From Leguminivora glycinivorella (Eukaryota; Arthropoda; Insecta; Lepidoptera; Tortricidae), in the NCBI RefSeq assembly GCF_023078275.1, contig NC_062975.1, positions 16,653,141-16,717,140 on the forward strand: a DNA stretch of 64,000 bases. The letters are read 5' to 3'. Position numbers and translations under genes: made by a program. Every line of letters starts with the position of its first letter. Position 1 is the stretch's first letter. The notes below the pieces were generated by a model. That model was not told the origin of the DNA and made no database searches. It saw nothing but the letters and a program-made list of their open reading frames with translations. Of this stretch, positions 12,083-22,328 are shown one piece after another.

Positions 12083-12290
12083 ACCCCGACCGCGACATAG
12101 TAGACCGATTTTCATGAAACATGGCTTTCAGACAAAAAAAATCTAAATCGGTTCATCCGTTCGGGAGCTACGATGCCACAGACAGACACACACACAGACA
12201 AACAGACAAACAGAGACAGACAGACTCACACAAAGACAGACACGCGAAACCTATAACACCCCGTCGTTTTTGCGTCGGGGGTTAAAAAGG
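12083..12290. repeat. dispersed repeat with CCCCGAC/GTCGGGG ends
   Basis: It starts AAAAAACCCCGACCGCGACA, contains GACCGATTTTCATGAAACAT and a (CAGA/CACA)n tract at 12179-12245, and ends TTTTTGCGTCGGGGGTTAAA. The ends are partly complementary. Non-coding. Confidence 0.65.
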
Positions 12291-12468
12291 TATTCATTAA
12301 ACACAAGACTATTAAAATAAACTACAAATTCTCGTTCTCATTCCATACGCGTATGAAAATGTGCAGTCATGTATGTCATAAATAAATAAAATTAAACTCA
12401 TGAGACAAGTATAGGCTTATCGGCATAATAATACATTGTATTGACTCCAAGGCAGCAGAGCTGTACAG

Positions 12469-12630
12469 GCCCCGTAGCCGAGTGGCATTTCTGCGACGCG
12501 AAACGCCACCGAATCGCCGCAGAAATATAGTCTAGCCCTGTCGCGCCAATACGCAAGAGCGATAGAGATAGATAGCTACGAAAGAGATATTACCGTGAGC
12601 GTTTGTGCATTCGGCTGCGCACACTGACCT
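12469..12630 (+). repeat. dispersed repeat, GTAGCCGAGTGGCATTTCTG family
   Basis: It begins GGCCCCGTAGCCGAGTGGCA and includes GCAAGAGCGATAGAGATAGA. A reversed copy is at 34480-34665, and a partial one near 63500-63590. The start resembles a pol III A box (TAGCCGAGTGG), so a SINE origin is possible, but no clear B box is visible. Confidence 0.6.
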
Positions 12631-13296
12631 ACTCTCTCTCTGAACTTAGTAAATGTGACTAATGTGTAAAAATCGTACAAGTTTAAATCTGTGAGAAATA
12701 TTATGGAGGGTTGGGTCAAAGTATTTTTAATTTCTTGTGTTTTATCCTCACAAACGTGACAGGGCGGAGCATTTTGTATGGAGGGAAATCTAGTGTCATT
12801 ACTCCTCATGATAATTATAATTTACAATGAAGAGACACGCAAGCACTCGCCTTTTTGGGTTATTAAATACAAAAATGCGTGCAAACGTGATAAGAAAAAA
12901 TAAATAATAATAATAATTTTGACCCGGTTATATTATATTCATAGCGAAAAACACAGTAGGTCATTTTTGAACGACCCCAAAACCAGCGCAACACCAAAAG
13001 GCACAGTAGGTATTTTCATAGGTCCTGCACCTATGAAAATACCTACTCGAGTCGAAATTTATAGATCCATTTTAAATAGAATGTTCTTGAAGACATTAAT
13101 CTGCTCGTACTATTCAGATTTAAACTGGTAACTCTAAATTCCGCATTCTTGCTACTACGTTGGTGATGATGCATTTCTGCAACAAATGCCAAAAAAAATG
13201 GATAAAACGTCAAGGTGCGGCAGTAATAAGGCAGTAATTTAGGGCTGCATTACTGCTGCAGGTAGCAGGCAGCTACATATTGCTATAGAAAACAAA
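12631..13296. other. intergenic DNA, no gene seen
   Basis: Includes a local inverted pair TAGGTATTTTCATAGGTcc / acCTATGAAAATACCTA at about 13007-13045. Otherwise featureless. Confidence 0.4.
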
Positions 13297-13390
13297 ATAC
13301 ATACATACAACATACATACAATCACGCCTGTATCCCATAAAGGGGTAGGCAGAACACATGAAACTACTAAAGCTTCAGTGCCACTAACAA
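13297..13390 (+). repeat. lepidopteran-type dispersed repeat, short copy
   Basis: Same family as 3845-4025 (ACAATCACGCCTGTATCCCA, then AGCTTCAGTGCCACT). Confidence 0.6.
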
Positions 13391-13519
13391 ACAAAGTAAT
13401 AAAACTAATAAATAATAATATATTATGATTTTTTGTATTGTAGCCGGTTGTATTTTTAACAGTAACGGTAGTAACAACATAATAAATTCGATGTCATTAT
13501 TTAATAGTTTTTCAGTACA

Positions 13520-13740
13520 GATGGTGTTTTTTTACGCACTAGTGCGAGAAGTGGTTCAATATATGTCAGATTGAAACTTCGGAGGGTCCTGAAAAACGTC
13601 GTACGATATACGTGCGAAAAGGAAATTCTTAACTCGTGTAGATTTAAAACACTCCCTTCGGTCGTGTTTTAATTTATCGCCACTCGAACTTCCTTATTTC
13701 GCACTAGTATCGTAATGTACTATTATGAACGTGTGCATCA
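13520..13740. repeat. foldback-type repeat related to 2515-2690
   Basis: The blocks TACGCACTAGTGCGAGAAG, AAAAACGTCGTACGATATAC and TTATTTCGCACTAGTATCG give self-complementary ends. Internal blocks match the plan of the copy at 2.5 kb. Non-coding. Confidence 0.5.
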
Positions 13741-14105
13741 TAGTCTCCCAGAAGATACAAAATGCTAGTTGCATTATTTGGTTGAATGCTCTTGATCAAC
13801 TCGCTAAGCGACTACAACACTCTCGCGCGACATCGCTAACGACCTCACCAAATAATCCAGCCCCATTGTAAACGAGACAACTTTTTCTATTTCCCCCTCC
13901 CCCCTGATGATGAATGGAAGCTGTTACGTTCGCCCTGACGCGGAAAGTTTGCGCGCCCATCGCTCAGCGAAAATTGTAAATAAGTTGCGGACAAACGGGA
14001 AAGTTCATTCATGACCGAATGACGGAAACAAATAGTTCTGTGACATGATACGTACGTGTGTCAAATTTAATCATTCTTTCGTTATAGTTGGAGTTTTTTG
14101 GAAAA

Positions 14106-14203
14106 TATGGTGCTCCTACAATGGCGCCATCTCGACATCGCGCTGTCCCTGTCACACCATGTTATATAACACTTATAACAGCCCAATGTGGGAGCACCAT
14201 GAA
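14106..14203. mobile_element. short MITE with ATGGTGCTCC...GGAGCACCAT ends
   Basis: The ends are inverted (ATGGTGCTCCTACA / TGTGGGAGCACCAT-like). The interior carries CATCGCGCTGTCCCTGTCAC and GTTATATAAC. A second copy sits at 22463-22567. Confidence 0.7.
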
Positions 14204-14544
14204 ACGTATATTTTGACGTGAAATTTCGGCTATAATATTATTCCATAAGGCCCGAAAAGATAATTATGGCGAGACGATGGACTCATATCGCAGCAACTGG
14301 ACGGTTGCTGCATTTGAGCCCAAAACATATTCTTGTAGTCTCTTTGTTTTTGTGATAGCTTAATGAAGCTTCCAGGTGTTACATGACATTTATTACAGCC
14401 ATTGTGACAGTACCATAAGACTCAAACATCCCTTTGTTTGACATAATGATTGAAAGTCATATAGTGTGATGATTGCCAGATTGTCATTAGTCATAATTCT
14501 GAAACGATAAACTTTTCAGGGTTTTCATTGAGGTTATTTATAGT

Positions 14545-14850
14545 TTGGTTAGGTTAGGTTTGTTTTATGGCCTCTCGAGTCGGAGAGCGCGACCCCTGTG
14601 TCCGGGAAGCGCTCCCACGGCGAGGATTGGTCGGCTCAAAGCCCGACCAGGCGACGGATCCTGATGGATGGCCGTTGCGGGGCCGCGGACGCAGTAATAG
14701 TTCCCCGGGACCCCGCACATAAAGCGGTGAGAGGACACCATGGGGTTTAGTGGGTAGTGAGGCCTCACTACAGCCTCGAGCCCCACATAACCGACCGGGT
14801 TGCACACCATCTTAATCCATCCGGCGGTATGCGTAAACGCATTTCCCATG
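14545..14850 (-). repeat. GC-rich LINE-like 3' fragment
   Basis: A sharply GC-rich island (CCTCTCGAGTCGGAGAGCGC, GGCTCAAAGCCCGACCAGGC, GGGTAGTGAGGCCTCACTAC) in AT-rich surroundings. Overlapping ORFs in several frames and low-complexity translation argue against a gene. It resembles R1-type LINE 3' sequence from Lepidoptera, judged from memory. Confidence 0.45.
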
Positions 14851-15978
14851 TAAAAAAAAGGTTTATTTTATGGCAATCCTGAAAAGTTACGCGTTTCTGA
14901 AAAAAAAAAATTATGACTAACGAAAATGTGGACAAATTATGACTTAAGACTATATTGTAACCAATAAAGACCCATCTTGCCATATATCTTAGAAATAATA
15001 GCTACCTGTAACCAACAAGTTATTTGGAATATTGTGTTTGTAGAAAAGAAAACACTAAACTTAAGACCGTAAATGTCAGCCTACATTTTCAAACAACTCG
15101 TTTCACCAAGACGAATTCACCTGGTTGCCTATATACTAGTATCCTGTACGTGACGGACATATTCCATCTTCACAGGCCCATGCAAACTCATATATCTTGA
15201 TTATCAAAAAGATATAATTTTGATTCCATTCCTTCGTATATATCGGTCAGGTATTGGAAAACAGAGACGCAAAACAAAACAGTCCGTCGTCAATGTAAGT
15301 TCGCATTGGCTACCCGAAACCGTATAAATAATCTATGTACAGGTACCTATTATAAAATGGATACAGAAACTGGAGAAATTCAACTGATGCCTGCGATCGT
15401 GGATGATATAACGGTGGTTTAGATATGCAACTAGAACAAATTGATCAACCTAAAAGTTTATTCTGATCTGACGTTGATATTTCGAAGACGTGACGTATGC
15501 ATCATGATCACGGCTTACCAAAGATGATGATTTAAAAATAACAATTTAAATCACAATTTTTAAAACAGAAAAAAAATTAAGGGTCATTTAGACGGAGGGC
15601 GCGCGAAATCGCATACGTTTATACCTAGTTAAGTAAATAATATATTCTGTTATTATTGACGTTAATACATACCATTCAGCACACAAAATACCACAGTCTA
15701 ATGAAAGTCGTATGCAAATTTTCGAACCGTGTAACTATTGGCTCTTAGTTTTAATTTGAAAAAAAAAACGCATAAATAACGGTACTAAAAACGTTAATTG
15801 AAAATGGGTTAACATCTAAGTACCTACCACTATTTTATATCTGTGTTGGAGCCGGATAGGTAGCTTTAATGGCGAGCTTTATACCGGACTGAAAGAACTC
15901 AAAGAGAGTACATAAGTCCGGCAATAGGACTCTTTAAATTGAAATGTGGCCGATATCTTGTTGGGTTTCGGCCGTTTC
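14851..15978. other. intergenic DNA, no gene seen
   Basis: No supported feature. TCATTTAGACGG near 15585 also occurs near 4205 and may be a repeat edge. Confidence 0.35.
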
Positions 15979-16291
15979 GGTGTAAGAGAACGAAGTCGCA
16001 TTTTAATCTTTTCAGACTTTGATAAACTACATTTTCCCCTCACTAGCTCGGAAACACGTGTTTTGTCCTTTAATACCAACGGGTAAAAACGCATTTTATC
16101 CAGTAGTGGGTAAAGTAATTTGACCTTGAATAACTTCAAATTAACTACTTTAAAATTGTTAAAAGTAGATGAATCTAGTAATAAAGATGATCTACCACCT
16201 GTGGAACTACTGGAAGCAGTGATAAACGCATTTTTTGCGTTGTAGTTTCCTCGCTATAGTGAGGGGAAAAGTTTTGTGTTACACTCGGGTG
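15979..16291 (-). repeat. left half of dispersed repeat split by the gypsy element
   Basis: Reverse copy of blocks seen at 3410-3620 (CCCTCACTAGCTCGGAAACA, AACGCATTTTATCC). The sequence runs into GGGTG at 16287-16291, the left target-site duplicate, and resumes after the second GGGTG at 20956-20960. Confidence 0.7.
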
Positions 16292-16448
16292 TGTTTAATT
16301 GAGAAGACCGTTTTTATTGAGACGTGTGTTTATTCAAGAGATCATTATGGAAGTGGCTTCATACAGAGTTCTGTCTATTTAAAAAATACATTCAAACGTT
16401 ATTCTAAAAAACCATAGATAAATATGGCCAGTAAGCCAGAATGCATCA
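16292..16448 (-). repeat. LTR (3' LTR of the minus-strand element), 157 bp
   Basis: Starts TGTTTAATTGAGAAGACC and ends AGCCAGAATGCATCA, matching 20799-20955 throughout as read by eye. Confidence 0.93.
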
Positions 16449-16461
16449 TGCCCCTTTTTTA
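16449..16461 (-). other. polypurine tract
   Basis: On the minus strand the run AAAAAAAGGGGCA lies directly before the 3' LTR, the usual site for plus-strand priming of reverse transcription. Confidence 0.8.
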
Positions 16462-16756
16462 ATAAAAAATAAATTGACAATGACAAGTGACATGACATGA
16501 CATCTGACAACTGCTCATACTGTAACAGAAAATTTCTAAGTTTTATTTTGTCTAAAATAATACATTTAAATTAAATACATCTGTGAAAAAATGTTAACAC
16601 AAGTTATATTAAATATACATTCAGTGAAACAGTGACAAGTGCAAATCATACCATTGATATTGGACAGCAAGACAGTGTTAGTTTTGTAACATCAAACCTT
16701 TAGACAAATATTGTTATATTTTTATTAAAGTTATAAATCTAATCGTTTTGGTTTAA

Positions 16757-17692
16757 TTACTTGCCTGCCTGCCCTAGTAGTGTAGTTATCAGTAGGCACT
16801 TTACGGATAACCGTATCAGTTTTATAGGAATATTTGAACTATTGGAACAGCTAGGCGTTGAAGGTAAAGATGATTGTTGATTTGGATCTGAATCGAAAGG
16901 ATAGGAATGATAATAGTCATTATTGTCGGAATCTGCATTAGTTATACATTCTTTGTTTTGAGGACGGAAAATATACTGCTGGTTACGTCTATACAAAGTA
17001 CTATCATTATCTTTTATGATGTAAGAACGCGGATAGTCAGTTTTTGACACTATTGTACCTTTATGCCAATTTTTATCAGTAGGTTTTTTCTTGAAATAAA
17101 CAAAGTCATTAGGATTCAGAGGAGTAGATATCCTAGCATGTTGATTATAATAAAATCTAGTTTTATCTAAGTTTACTTTCTTTTGTTCCAAATGATCTTT
17201 AAAATTCACAACTTTGGGCTTTAAAATAGTAGCTTTAGCTGGTAATTTAGTTCTTAATTGCCGTGACATAAGTAATTGAGCAGGAGAGCTGAGATTTCCT
17301 CTCGGTGAATTCCTGTACTGTAATAGACCAAGATAAGGATCTGTTCCTGATTCCTCACATTTTCTAAATATATTCTTTACAATCCTGACACTGACTTCAG
17401 AAAGACCGTTCGATCTTGACAAGTAAGGACTTGAGGTAATGTGTTCAAATTCCCAGTTGATTGAGAATGCTTTGAATGCTTGGGAATTGAATGGAGGACC
17501 GTTGTCGGTAAGAAGTGTTAAAGGGATGCCGTGACGGGCAAAGATGGATTTTAAGTTGGCAATGACAGCATTACTATCACTTCCCTTTGACAAATGAACA
17601 ACTTCAATGTAATTGGAATAAAAATCTACCACAAGTAAGTCTTGTACTTTTTTGATTTGTAATCGAACATGTCTGCGGCTACCTTTTCCCAA
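16757..17692 (-). CDS. gypsy integrase core and C-terminal region (second frame)
   Basis: This frame, minus one relative to the gag-pol ORF, carries the integrase catalytic core: the first Asp in VVDFYSNYIEVVH, the second in TDNGPPF, and the Glu in SNGLSEVSVRIVK. A C-terminal domain follows (NDFVYFKKKP..W.KGTIVS..YPRSYIIK), typical of gypsy integrases. The first 15-20 codons overlap the end of the upstream ORF and are not expected to be used as a separate start. The normal product is the C-terminal end of a single pol polyprotein. The D,D,E residues are all present. Confidence 0.85.
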   Translation of the reverse strand: MGKGSRRHVRLQIKKVQDLLVVDFYSNYIEVVHLSKGSDSNAVIANLKSIFARHGIPLTLLTDNGPPFNSQAFKAFSINWEFEHITSSPYLSRSNGLSEVSVRIVKNIFRKCEESGTDPYLGLLQYRNSPRGNLSSPAQLLMSRQLRTKLPAKATILKPKVVNFKDHLEQKKVNLDKTRFYYNQHARISTPLNPNDFVYFKKKPTDKNWHKGTIVSKTDYPRSYIIKDNDSTLYRRNQQYIFRPQNKECITNADSDNNDYYHSYPFDSDPNQQSSLPSTPSCSNSSNIPIKLIRLSVKCLLITTLLGQAGK

Positions 17693-20600
17693 GGATAGAT
17701 AGGCTGTTCGTGCGACAACATTGGATCTTTAGGCTTATTGTTCATAAACATGAGACAATGTTCACATTGTTTTATTTTTGACTCAATATCGCTATTGATA
17801 TTGGGCCAATAGACTGTACCTCTAGCCAGACCTTTAGTTTTCTCAATGCCTAAATGACCTTCATGCAAAATGGAAAGCATTTCAGATCTTAAAGACATTG
17901 GAATGACAACACTTTGACCTTTGAAAATAAGATCATTAATGACATGGATTTCATCCCTGATATTCCAATAAGGAGAAACAATAGGATCAATTTCCTTTTT
18001 TGAATTAGGCCATCCATTTTTGAAATAAAGTTTCAGTTTCTGTAAAGACTCATCTTTATTAGTATGATCAAGAATGTTGTTTAACTTGTCTTTAGTAATA
18101 GCCAAATGAGATGTTAGTAAGTTCACATGAATCTCTACATCTTTTTCTAAATCATTGAAATTGAATTCAGAATTGGACTCATTCTGTATAGGAGCTCGAG
18201 ATAAAGTATCAGAGATATACATTTCCGATCCTTTAGTATAAGAAACTACTAAATGATATGCTTGCAAGGCAATCATCATGCGTTGCAATCTAGCAGGGAC
18301 CTCGGCTAATGGTTTCTTGAACAGAGTCACCAGTGGTTGATGATCTGTTTCTACATGGACAATATTACCATACAAATATTGATGGAATTTCTTAGCACCG
18401 AATAAGATAGCAAAAAGTTCTTTTTCTATTTGTGCATAGTTTTCTTGAGACTTGGTAAGAGACTTAGATGCATAAGCAATTGGATTTTTTCCATGAAGAA
18501 TTACAGCACCAACGGCTGACTTCGAAGCATCAACTGACATTCTAATTGGCTTTTTTATATCAAAATGGGTGAGTACCGGCGCTTTACAAATTAATGATTT
18601 TAGCTTATCGAATTGTTTTTCATGAGACTCTGACCATTGCCAAATATTTTGTTTCTTTACCAAATCTCTAAGAATACCAGTTTCCTCTGCCAAATTTGGA
18701 ATATATTGGCCTAAATAATTGACCATTCCTAGGAATCTCTGCAGTTCCTTGACATTTGTGGGACTAGGCATTTCAGTAATAGCTTTGATCTTTGACTTAT
18801 CAGGAGAAATACCTTCTTTATTGAACATATGACCAACATAATACACTTCAGACATATTAAATTGACATTTTGACCTATTGAACTTGATGTTCACCTCCTG
18901 AGCTCTTTTGAAAAGATTAGCTAAACGTTCGTCGTGTTCAGCTTGCGTCTTACCAAAGACTAATAAATCATCTATGAATATCTGAACACCAGGTAAATCA
19001 CCAAATAGTTGAACCATAGTTCTATGGAAGATTTCTGAACTGGAATTAATTCCGAAAGGTAATCGAAGGAATTTATACCTCCCAAATGGGGTATTGAATG
19101 TGCAAAGATCGCTACTTTCCTCATCTAAGGGAATTGTCCAAAATCCTGAGCTAGCATCTAATTTGCTAAAGACTGTTGCTCCAGCGACATTCGATCGTAA
19201 ATCATTAAACGTCGGAAATGTATAGTGAGGCCTTTTTATTGCTTCATTCAAGCTACGAGGATCTAGACAGACTCGAAGGGTACCATTTGCTTTTTCGACT
19301 ACAACTATGGAGTTTACCCAGTCAGTGGGCTTTTCTATCTTTTCAATGACATTCAATTTCTCCATTTTATTTAACTCTTCTTTAAGACGCGATTGTAAAG
19401 CAAAAGGTATTCTTCTAGTAGCACTTATTTTAGGCTTGACACTAGGATCAACATCCAAATGAGCTTTGACAGGGAGACAACCTAGACCTTCAAATAAATT
19501 GGCATATTGGTCTACAACACCGGGTATTGACTTACTAGATTTGAGACACGATTTTTTAGGATTTTGACTAACCTGTTGTTCTTCAATGTTCAAAACCCTT
19601 TTAACTATACCGAATTCGTCAATGGTTTGTTGTCCAATAATAGTATGACTTACAATGTCTGCCACCACAAAGTAGACTGATGCCGTTTGATTGTTTGAAA
19701 ATGTACAGCTCAAATGACATCCTCCGATAATGGGTATTTTGTTACCTGTGTAAGAATAAAGTTTGTGATTAGCACTTATTATTGGAACATTTTTATCTAA
19801 GGCTTCTAACACATATTTGGAGATGACATTAATTTCTGCACCTGTGTCGATTTTGCAAGGTAAAGTCTTATCATTAATTTTCAAATTCATGGTCCAATTA
19901 GTATTCTTATTAGGATTATCTATGCTCGCTATAATATAGATATCATTGTCTCTACGGATGCTTACCATGTTTACTTCTTTGTTGAAAAAGCAATACTTCT
20001 CGTAATGATTATTACGCTTACAAATATTGCATCTAACTCCTTGTGCTGGACATTTAAATCGATGGATTTGGCCACATCGTGTGCATGTGCCTTTGCGATT
20101 GTTGCTCGGACTTCGTTCTTGACGCTGACTGTTCCTGCTGCTGGGACTTGACTTCCAATTCTCTCTTGACGGTCTTCGTGATCGCGACATACTTCTGCCG
20201 TTTGAGTTTGAAGTTTGAGTGGTGTTTGTATTGGGTAATTTTGATGTTCTTTCTTTCGAGAGTTTCATACTTTTCGCAATGTTCAGACATTTTTCTATAG
20301 TTAAATTTTCTTCCTGCAAAAGTCTTTGTTTGACATGTTTGTCTGAAATTCCAATAACAAATTTGTCCTTGATGAGACTTTCCTTAAGCGTTCCGAATTC
20401 ACATGAGTTGCTTAGGTTGGTTATTGCTGTGACGTATTCTTCAAATTCTTCTTCTGGATTTTGTTGCCTGTTGAAAAAGTTGTATCTTTCAACGGTTACA
20501 TTTTTCAGCGGATTAAATTTGGCGTCAAATTTTTCTATAACTTCTTTAAGTGTCGTAGTTTTTCGATTTATGGAAAACGAATTAAATATAGTCAAACCTT

Positions 20601-20799
20601 GTTCTCCTAAAAGATTTAGGAAGATGGCGACCTTCCTTGTTTCGGCGAAGTCATGGAGATTGTTTGCTTCAGTATAAATTTCAAATTTCTGCTTCCAGAT
20701 TTTCCATTTTTCTGGAATTTGACTGTCAATTTTTAGAGGTTTTATCGAACCGATGATCGAACTTTCGGCATGGCGATCTTCTTCATCTTCTGACACCAT
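17626..20799 (-). CDS. gypsy gag-pol polyprotein (gag, protease, RT, RNase H, integrase zinc domain)
   Basis: A 1057-aa frame on the minus strand. Residues about 1-190 are a capsid-like gag. Residues 239-270 hold two cysteine/histidine zinc knuckles (CTRCGQIHRFKC, CNICKRNNHYEKYC). The aspartic protease has its DTGAE motif at about 318-322. RT covers about 455-650, with LDASSGFW and the catalytic FIDD. RNase H is about 730-850 (DASKSAVGAVI, ETDHQPL). The integrase HHCC zinc domain is near 970-1020 (HEGHLGIEKT, CEHC). The frame then stops at 17626, seven codons past an A6 run, while integrase homology continues one frame back. The ATG begins on the last base of the 5' LTR, so there is essentially no leader. 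Confidence 0.92.
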   Translation of the reverse strand: MVSEDEEDRHAESSIIGSIKPLKIDSQIPEKWKIWKQKFEIYTEANNLHDFAETRKVAIFLNLLGEQGLTIFNSFSINRKTTTLKEVIEKFDAKFNPLKNVTVERYNFFNRQQNPEEEFEEYVTAITNLSNSCEFGTLKESLIKDKFVIGISDKHVKQRLLQEENLTIEKCLNIAKSMKLSKERTSKLPNTNTTQTSNSNGRSMSRSRRPSRENWKSSPSSRNSQRQERSPSNNRKGTCTRCGQIHRFKCPAQGVRCNICKRNNHYEKYCFFNKEVNMVSIRRDNDIYIIASIDNPNKNTNWTMNLKINDKTLPCKIDTGAEINVISKYVLEALDKNVPIISANHKLYSYTGNKIPIIGGCHLSCTFSNNQTASVYFVVADIVSHTIIGQQTIDEFGIVKRVLNIEEQQVSQNPKKSCLKSSKSIPGVVDQYANLFEGLGCLPVKAHLDVDPSVKPKISATRRIPFALQSRLKEELNKMEKLNVIEKIEKPTDWVNSIVVVEKANGTLRVCLDPRSLNEAIKRPHYTFPTFNDLRSNVAGATVFSKLDASSGFWTIPLDEESSDLCTFNTPFGRYKFLRLPFGINSSSEIFHRTMVQLFGDLPGVQIFIDDLLVFGKTQAEHDERLANLFKRAQEVNIKFNRSKCQFNMSEVYYVGHMFNKEGISPDKSKIKAITEMPSPTNVKELQRFLGMVNYLGQYIPNLAEETGILRDLVKKQNIWQWSESHEKQFDKLKSLICKAPVLTHFDIKKPIRMSVDASKSAVGAVILHGKNPIAYASKSLTKSQENYAQIEKELFAILFGAKKFHQYLYGNIVHVETDHQPLVTLFKKPLAEVPARLQRMMIALQAYHLVVSYTKGSEMYISDTLSRAPIQNESNSEFNFNDLEKDVEIHVNLLTSHLAITKDKLNNILDHTNKDESLQKLKLYFKNGWPNSKKEIDPIVSPYWNIRDEIHVINDLIFKGQSVVIPMSLRSEMLSILHEGHLGIEKTKGLARGTVYWPNINSDIESKIKQCEHCLMFMNNKPKDPMLSHEQPIYPWEKVAADMFDYKSKKYKTYLW
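17647..17653 (-). other. A AAA AAG heptamer at the integrase frame junction
   Basis: In the gag-pol frame the bases read as a canonical minus-one slippery heptamer, in register, inside the 67-nt overlap of the two pol frames. It may be coincidence: the break could equally be a lost A in a homopolymer. Confidence 0.4.
20787..20799 (-). other. primer-binding site overlapping the gag start codon
   Basis: The bases after the 5' LTR on the minus strand are TGGTGTCAGAAG, which from memory fits the complement of a tRNA-Leu 3' end. The ATG uses the last LTR base plus the first two PBS bases. Confidence 0.6.
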
Positions 20800-20955
20800 G
20801 TTTAATTGAGAAGACCGTTTTTATTGAGACGTGTGTTTATTCAAGAGATCATTATGGAAGTGGCTTCATACAGAGTTCTGTCTATTTAAAAAATACATTC
20901 AAACGTTATTCTAAAAAACCATAGATAAATATGGCCAGTAAGCCAGAATGCATCA
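20799..20955 (-). repeat. LTR (5' LTR of the minus-strand element), 157 bp
   Basis: Same sequence as 16292-16448 as far as I could compare. It is followed by the second GGGTG at 20956-20960. Confidence 0.93.
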
Positions 20956-21125
20956 GGGTGCAAATGTATTTTACTTCTCGTGTGTTAAAAAACTCGCAAG
21001 TTCAGGAGAATAGTCTCGAACCACTCACTTCGCTCGTGGTTCAACTATAGAATCCTTTCACTTGCTCGTTTTTTAATTCCACACTCGGCGTTAAAATACA
21101 ACTTTGCCCCCTTGTATAATAAATA
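20956..21125 (-). repeat. right half of the repeat interrupted by the gypsy element
   Basis: It continues the 15979-16291 sequence after the target duplicate and ends ACTTTGCCCCCTTGTATAAT, the reverse complement of the start of the 3390 copy. Together they suggest an element with inverted termini. Confidence 0.6.
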
Positions 21126-21298
21126 ACTATTACCTACCTACTTATCATGTACCTATAGAAAATAAACTTCATTACAAACCTATACAGAATTTGACAGCGG
21201 TACTAGGTCTAATCGTGTTGTCCCTTTTTAATCCATTCGGCCATTGAGGGTTGTCAGGATACAAGCAATTATTTTATTTGTGGTTGCGTGAGAACAAA

Positions 21299-21474
21299 TC
21301 CATACTAATATTATAAATGGGAAAGTGTGTGTGTCTATTTGTTTGTCCGTTCGCGGCAAAATGGAGCCACGAATTGACGTTATTTTTTAAGTGGAGATAG
21401 TTGAACGGATGGAGAGTGACGTAGGCTACTTTTTGTCTCTTTCTAAAGCGAGCGAAGCCTCGGGCAAAAGCTAG
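21299..21474 (+). mobile_element. short non-autonomous Helitron
   Basis: 5' TCCATACTAATATTATAAAT, 3' hairpin region GCGAGCGAAGCCTCGGGC, then AAAAGCTAG followed by T. The TC...CTAG ends and A/T flanks fit Helitrons. A related copy is at 27350-27531. Confidence 0.75.
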
Positions 21475-22328
21475 TATTTGTTATAAGATAGGTAAATAAT
21501 AGTAGGTATGATTAATTTTCTCTATAAGCACGATTGCAACCATAATTTAAATGCATTAAATGAAAAAATTAAACTGTCATTGCATTATATATTGTTTTGT
21601 TGAACTGTCTGTAAAGTTACGTAAGTTTCTATAACTTTCATAATTATTTAATATATAGAGACACAAGCATGCATGATAATAGATATCTAAGTGAATACTT
21701 TATTATTTAAATATATGGATGAAATCAAGTTAATACGTCGCGTTCGGTGACATGTTCTCGTCATTTGGAGACCCGTCATCAGGCATGAGTAATTGCGGCG
21801 GCGAGACTCCGTGCGCACGTGAATACATCCGTATATTTAAATATATCTCACGAAAGTTTAACGTCCGTAAATACTTACCGTCTTATACATAAACGTTCAC
21901 TAAAGTTATCAAGCAGATTTTCGTTTGTCCGTTTCTATCACACTAATACGTCGGAAAGGGATAAACGAACTTTATCAGCATGATAACTTTAGTGAACGTT
22001 TGTGAATAAGGGGGTTAATATATCAATCGTCGCTCCAATTATTTAGACATCATTTTGATACCAATTTGGCGATTGGAATCGGTGCCTAGACCAGACTCGT
22101 CTAGACTCATCCGTTCAATACTGTGAGATGATGTCATCCTTGGCGCCATTCTCAAAAACAGTGACAGAGAAAGAACAACAACAATATTACTCTCCTTTGT
22201 ACTCTTACATAAAAGTCATGCGTAGACAAAATATTTTCGTTTCGTAGGATGTCAGTTGAATTATCTTATTGATTGTTATAAGACGTGTTGATGTGATTTG
22301 TTATTGTTTATTGGACTATACATACAAC
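21475..22328. other. upstream region of the four-helix gene, with one foldback
   Basis: A foldback with 21-bp arms lies at 21891-21911 / 21981-22001 (AAACGTTCACTAAAGTTATC). A TCAGT arthropod-type initiator at 22252-22256 could be a transcription start for the gene at 22329; this is inference only. Confidence 0.4.

Larger units (their letters stand above)
16292..20955 (-). mobile_element. complete Ty3/gypsy LTR retrotransposon, Mag-like
   Basis: A 4664-bp element on the minus strand with two 157-bp LTRs (TG...CA) and a 5-bp target duplication GGGTG at 16287-16291 and 20956-20960. Order on the minus strand: LTR, primer-binding site, gag, protease, RT, RNase H, integrase, polypurine tract, LTR. 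I found no difference between the two LTRs by eye, which points to a recent insertion. There is no envelope gene. The zinc-knuckle layout and the integrase style suggest the Mag clade; the superfamily is certain, the clade is not. The only damage seen is one frame break in the integrase. Confidence 0.93.

Noticed and set aside
14554..14983. Overlapping minus-strand ORFs of 71-94 aa
   Set aside because: Three ORFs in different frames over a GC-rich repeat; no domain and no splice context.
20054..20677. ORFs opposite and beside gag
   Set aside because: Shadows of the gag-pol frame in other frames.
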